Source of the DNA: Delphinapterus leucas
Taxonomy: Eukaryota; Chordata; Mammalia; Artiodactyla; Monodontidae
Length of the DNA stretch: 64,000 nucleotides
Assembly (NCBI RefSeq): GCF_002288925.2
Contig: NW_022098000.1
Span: forward strand, 21,053,142 to 21,117,141
Direction of reading: 5' to 3'
In this document: piece after piece, positions 59,313-64,000 of the stretch
How positions within the stretch are numbered: the first letter of the stretch is position 1
Layout: the number at the start of each line of letters is the position of its first letter
Notes under the pieces: model-generated
Databases searched by the model: none
Told to the model about the DNA's origin: nothing
Seen by the model: the letters and a program-made list of their open reading frames with translations, nothing else
Translations under genes and position numbers: made by a program

Positions 59313-60059
59313 CTGTTCAGACATTAAACACATTTTCAATTTTGATTGAAGCAGCAGAGCTTTATAAAAACAAAATGAAAAATTACTATCACTTTTGCTT
59401 ACATACAACTGCTCTGCTTCGTTAAAACTTGGGAAATTAAGGAAATTATACCGATATGACCCTAGAGTCTTCAGAGGGACCCACCATCTTCCCAAGCTTG
59501 GAAGAAAAGGATAATCTAAGAATCTTACACAAAATTATCATTATTCTACCCCCTTGTCCCACTGACTTATTTTATGCATGTTTAAGCTGGGTAAGTAATA
59601 ATAACCTCTTTCCTTAATTCATTATTAAATAAACACTTAAATTTTTAAAATAAATGAATTCCAGATTCAAAATACTAGTTAATGGCAATTACGGAGAGGG
59701 GGTGCAGGTTGTTTTGTTCTGTTTTCTGGAAGTCTCAGTCCTCTAGGAACCAATCAACACAAAAAGAGTAAAGAGTTAAAGCAAATGTTAAACATGGTAA
59801 CAAGTTGAAAAAAAATGGTGTTAATGGAAATTTAGGGGAAATTATCTTATCCTCACAGCAGAGGAAACAGGAAGGAAAGAAACAGGAAGAAAAAGCTGGA
59901 CCCTCCAAACTGGACCCTATGACCCCAGGTCCCTCTACCTCAATCCACGATGCCCGGATCAATCTCTTTAAACTCTGCCTTCACTGTGCCCTTCTCCTGC
60001 TTAAAGCTTTCAATTCAAAGCAAAACCTCTATCACTTCAAAAATGATGATAAGAACACT

Positions 60060-60150
60060 TGGTAGGATTTTTATTAAGATTAACTGAGACGATAGATACA
60101 TAAAGAAATTAACACAGGGCCTGGCACAAAGGAGATGCCCACGAACGTTA
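60060..60150 (+). repeat. MIR-like fragment
   Basis: 'gattaactgagacgatagat' and 'acagggcctggcacaaagga' resemble the MIR 3' half. The stretch 59320-60060 around it shows nothing else I recognise. Confidence 0.55.
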
Positions 60151-60479
60151 GTTTTCTTTTTGAGGGTTCTCTGCTTCCAAAGGAAAGCCCTCTCTCTGAC
60201 TTTGCATTCCCACCATGATCTGCCCCCCACCTTTCCAACTTCCCCTCGCATTGCTCTCCTAGGTGGCCCCTGCACCGCGGCGAAGCTGTTCTCCCCACCG
60301 TCTCCCGGACAAGCTTCCCACACGGCAGCCTCTACCTTGGATCCTGCTGGATGCTTTCTGGATTCCCCAAACTTTCTTGTGCCCCAGTGAACTCCTGGCC
60401 CGCATCAGGGCCCAGCTTGGGAGCCACCTCTCCACGTAACCTGTCCCTGTGTTGGTTCATAAATTAACTGGCCCCCAAA

Positions 60480-60800
60480 CACAGAGGGCAAGGAGAGACC
60501 TTAGAAAGAGGGAGACACTCCAGATTGGCAGGTGTCAGGTCTCAGGAAAACTTACAAACAAGGAGGCTTGTCGTGGGCGTGGGCGTCAGCGAGATAAGTA
60601 GATCTCCACAGCCGCCACAATCTTCAAAGTTTATAGAGTCTTCAGTGGAATTCAGTCACGTATTCAATCCCAGTGGTCTCAACACCACATGACTCTGAAA
60701 CCTGCTTCCTTGAAAACAGCTCCGGCTGTGGGACCTGTGGGCAGAATGTACATTTCAATGACAGGGAGGGAGGGAGGAGCCTCCAATTGCCCGGCGTCTG
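60480..60800 (-). other. Possible LTR or promoter region 3' of the retroviral env remains
   Basis: On the minus strand a TATAAA (60630-60635) is followed about 75 bases later by a strong donor-like TTTGTAAGT (cut after 60556). This fits either the LTR of the adjacent provirus or a host 5' exon. Ends of an LTR could not be defined. Confidence 0.35.
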
Positions 60801-60808
60801 CTTGCAGG

Positions 60809-61877
60809 TCAACTGGCGGTCACGCCCTGTGCATGACCTCCTCCAGCAGTCCGCCCCTCATGACTAGCTCTAACAATCTCACTTGCCCCCTCTTCCGAGA
60901 TGTGCCCTGAGAGCTCAGCAAAGGGTTTCACCAGCATGCAGAGGGCTCCTTTGGCAGCTATCTGGCTGCATAGGAGATAGAGGCCACAGCAACGGCATAG
61001 GCACATGCGAGAGAAAACACAGATTAACATTCCCAACATAAGTAACATTTTTTTCCACCAGGAGCTCCATGATCTGAACCACTGATTTTTCAAGTTCCCT
61101 GGGTTGGTGGTCAGATCATTCAGGAAGTTCACTTGTGTCCTCATGTGATTTAATAAAGACGATACATCAGCAGATTCATGAGGTGCAAACACGCAACGTT
61201 CTGCTTGGGTAATGGCTCAGGTGCCTCCTTGCAAGGCAGGGATAGTATCTGAGGCCATCCTATGCTGGAGGACAGCTTTTCTCATTAGGGACATTTCAGT
61301 GTTCCGTAAGGACAGGCTTTGTTGGCTATCATTTAAGGACTGTTGGGTGAATTTAGTAACAGCTTCTATGTGCTCCAGGCCAACGGAGGGAACAAAGGCA
61401 GCAGTCAAACGATGGCACCAGTGGAAAGCAGATAAGCCCATCTGGTCTTGAGGAAGGGGAGGTCGGAAAGTTTGGAAACTTGACCTGGCTGTGTATACCA
61501 TACAAGGCCAGGGAAGGCAGCACTGTTAGGCATGAGGAAATGGACTGGGGGATATGCCACACCAGGACCGCACCTTCTCCCCTCTTTCCCATGGTGCCGG
61601 CTCCATTCCAGATGTAGTACATTTCCATAGGTCTGGCTGGCAACAGGACAATGGGATCCTGTGGAGATTGAAGTAATTCACCTGTCCTGGTGGGATGTCC
61701 CATAGTAAATTCCAGTAGATAATGTCTTAGGATACCTGAGAAGGTGTGATAGGGCTTGCTATTATCAGCAGCATAGCACGTTGACGCATGGTGAGAGTCA
61801 GGGCAATGGCCTTCTCCCATGACTTTTGTACCTTTACAATGTTGGGTGTCCTGGTAAGGGTACTCAGTCTCATACAT
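60809..61877 (-). pseudogene. Endogenous retrovirus env remains, broken
   Basis: Three minus-strand open pieces in different frames (61353-61877, 61217-61501, 60809-61192). The first looks like surface-subunit sequence. The second and third resemble a transmembrane subunit: a polar helix, a short conserved segment before a cysteine pair (QGGTCALI visible), then a hydrophobic stretch about 40 residues before the end. Frameshifts break the reading frame, so no intact envelope is encoded. Confidence 0.65.
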
Positions 61878-62012
61878 GGGGCAACAGGTTTTACTGGTTG
61901 ATTAACTATATTAAAGCCTAGGATAATACTTTAGTGCACGCAGCCAAGGTGGCTTTACCTGTTATTAATTTAATCTGCCGCTTTAATATTGCACTTTTCC
62001 TTGTTACTAACC

Positions 62013-62550
62013 CTACTCCTTACAGGTTATAGAGGAGATGGAACCTCCATTCATGTCATGTTCTTTTGCCCAGTCTTGCATATCATGACCTTTGAAATGT
62101 GACCCATCAATCACTGTTTTTTGGATGAGGGTACCCAAACATAGTGCTCGGTTCTCTAATCCCCTAATGGTGGCAGCCTGGTTTGTGCAGAGACAGAGGA
62201 AAGCTTGGGTTAGGCCAGATGCAGTGTTCATAGAAACCAAGGCATATTTAGAACCCTCCCTCAGAGGGAGGGGTCCAATATAATCAATTTACCAATCCTT
62301 CACCCGTTGGAAACTCCAGTAGATGGTACCAGACCACTTTGGAAGTTGTTCTGGGTGTTGTTTAGAACATATAGGACATGCCGTTACTTACATTAACCAA
62401 GTCACTGCATTTCAAGGGCAATCCAGCATCCTTGGCAATATGCCATCTTACCCAGGTGTTACAGTGGCTGCTCTTCCTATGTACCCAATCTGCTGTGGCT
62501 ACTGAAGGGTCAGTTGCTTCAATCAGCTTCCTGATTGCCAGAGGGGGCAT
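62013..62550 (-). pseudogene. Endogenous retrovirus integrase remains, broken
   Basis: Minus-strand pieces at 62362-62550 and 62013-62240. The second shows DGSHFKGHDMQDWAKEHD, resembling the second catalytic aspartate region of an integrase core. Stops and frame changes separate the pieces. Confidence 0.65.
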
Positions 62551-62903
62551 TTGAAGGATCTACATATTCTACAGGACCTAGTAGCACTCACATTTCTAGA
62601 GACAGGGGCCTGGTGGACAGGGTGTTCCCCTGCTACACAGAGCCATGCCACTTAGTCAAACTGGGCCTTTGAGTCATGGCAAATGTGGGTTGATGGAACA
62701 TATTCTCAATCCACCCCTTGAAAGGAAGGGAAGTTCTTACCATGATATGCTGTGTACACTGCTAGAGCTGTTGCTCTCTGGGGGCATATCAGAGTTTTGC
62801 CACCTTCTAGAGCTGGGACCAAAACCCTAGGGACACTCTTTCCTTCTGTTGTCTCTGCCACAGGGCCTAATTGACACTTTCTGGAGTCACAGACACATAT
62901 AAC

Positions 62904-63422
62904 TCATGGTAGCCCTGCTTGGGAGACGCCCAGAGCTTTAATTTGCTTCACTAGTATTCTTGCCTGCTCATAGGTAGCTTGTAGTTTTGACTCGCAGTTC
63001 CACATGTGCCCTTTTTTTGCCCGGTTGTATAAGGGACAGAGGCATTGTGCCAGGTGGGCAATAAAAGTCCTCCAAATCCCCAAAATGCCTACAAAGACTT
63101 GCATCTATTTCATACTCTTAGGGCTTGGATAGGCTTACATCTTAGTTATAGCTTCTGGAACAACTTGAGTCTTAGCCGACTACACAACTCCCAACAACTT
63201 TACAGTGATGCCTGGGCCTTGAATGTTCTGTGGGTTCACTGCCCATCCTCTTCCTTGCAGATGTTCCAGCAAAGTCTGCAGAATGTCCTGCAGCAGAGGC
63301 AAGGCTTCACATGTTAATTTTCTATCATCGATGTAATAGATCCCTTTCATTGATACAGGGGGATTAAGAAAACACTGAGACCAGAAAAAATAGTTATACC
63401 ATTTCAAAAAAGTAAAAGCCAA
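62904..63422 (-). pseudogene. Endogenous retrovirus reverse-transcriptase remains, broken
   Basis: The piece 63180-63422 has YYIDD (the YxDD catalytic box) followed by GRGWAVNPQNIQGPGITVKL, and 62904-63104 has GILGIWRTFIAHLAQCLCPL, the connection before RNase H. Order RT, RNase H link, integrase, env along the minus strand matches one degraded provirus. gag and the 5' LTR were not found. Confidence 0.75.
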
Positions 63423-63488
63423 GATAAATGCCCAGAAAAGGAATATCTACAAAAAAACTTAGAATAAACGTGTCTTATGTGTAATACG

Positions 63489-63818
63489 AGCTTCCCTGGT
63501 GGCGCAGTGGTTAAGAATCCGCCTGCCAATGCAGGGGACACAGGTTCGATCCCTGGTCCGGGAAGAACCCACATGCCGCCACAACTACTGAGCCTGCACT
63601 CTAGAGCCCATGAGCCGCAACTACTGAGCCCACATGCCACAACTACTGAAGCCCGCGCACCTAGAGCCCGTGCTCCACAACTAAAGAAGCCACTGCAATG
63701 AGAAGCCCGTGCACCACAACGAAGAGTAGCCCCCGCTCACTGCAACCAGAGAAAAGCCCACATGCAGCGAAGACCCAATGCAGCCAAAAATAAAATAAAT
63801 AAAATAAAATAAATAAAT
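63489..63818 (+). mobile_element. CHR-type SINE, long form
   Basis: 'gcttccctggtggcgcagtg' head, 'aatccgcctgccaatgcagg', repeated 'cacaactactgaagcccgcg' body and an AATAAA-rich tail. Flanks 'tgtcttatgtgta' (left) and 'tatcttatgggta' (right) look like a worn target duplication. Confidence 0.93.
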
Positions 63819-63819
63819 T

Positions 63820-64000
63820 TATTTTTTTAAGAAGCATATCTTATGGGTATGTCCTTATTAAGTTGGTGCAATGGATAAAATCATCTCTAGTTAATTCAAC
63901 TCCACAAACACTTATCATACACCTAATATATGCTGGGCACTGTGCTAGGAGCTGGGAAAACAGAGGCAAATAATCTGTGTACCTGCCAACAAGTCCCCAG
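63820..64000. other. End of window
   Basis: Short sequence with a MIR/L2-like part at about 63895-63970 ('gctgggcactgtgctaggag'). Nothing else seen. Confidence 0.5.

Noticed and set aside
60066..60085. HNF1-like site (AGTTAATCTTAAT on the minus strand) as the PKHD1 promoter element
   Set aside because: HNF1B regulates PKHD1, but the match is poor in the second half-site and it lies in a MIR-like fragment; exon 1 is not located.

Overview
This window is mammalian nuclear DNA, most likely from a cetacean. The organism call rests on many tRNA-derived SINEs of the cetartiodactyl CHR type (heads reading close to 'ccctggtggcgcagtggttaag'), on whale-type L1 elements, and on the absence of bacterial-style gene packing. 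A toothed whale is my guess from the SINE subfamilies, not a proof.

The only host gene I can support is PKHD1 (fibrocystin/polyductin), on the minus strand. Twenty-eight consecutive coding exons, human exons 2 to 29, run from the ATG at 59283 down to 1635. All splice sites are GT-AG, and the joined frame stays open for 3358 coding bases (about 1119 residues). Most exon lengths equal the human ones I remember. Three in-frame length differences remain: two codons fewer in exon 4, one more in exon 20, one fewer in exon 27. The encoded part is the extracellular N-terminal quarter of a roughly 4000-residue type I membrane protein: signal peptide, IPT/TIG domains, a PA14 domain, then further IPT domains. 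The rest of the gene lies to the left of the window. The non-coding first exon and promoter should lie to the right of 59312 but could not be placed with confidence.

Introns hold nearly everything else. 1-4.5 kb: MIR and two CHR SINEs. 4.7-15.5 kb: a nearly full-length but broken minus-strand L1 (6047-11253) containing a 100-N gap, then nested old L1, MaLR-like LTR, L2 and MER5A. 15.8-35 kb: small exons with SINEs, MIR, MER5A, MER20 and an L1 tail. 35.2-38.4 kb: a CpG-rich solo LTR in the sense orientation of PKHD1. 39-54 kb: exons 12 to 5 with MIRs, an L1 insertion, a Tigger-like MITE and a second 100-N gap with duplicated flanks. 54-59.3 kb: exons 5 to 2. 59.3-64 kb: the 5' flank or intron 1, with decayed minus-strand endogenous retrovirus pol and env pieces and a CHR SINE.

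I see no new biological system. The points most worth a second look are the sense LTR in intron 13, the retroviral remains upstream of the start codon with a nearby TATA-plus-donor signal, a serine at the position equivalent to human Arg760, and two local assembly artefacts at the gaps.
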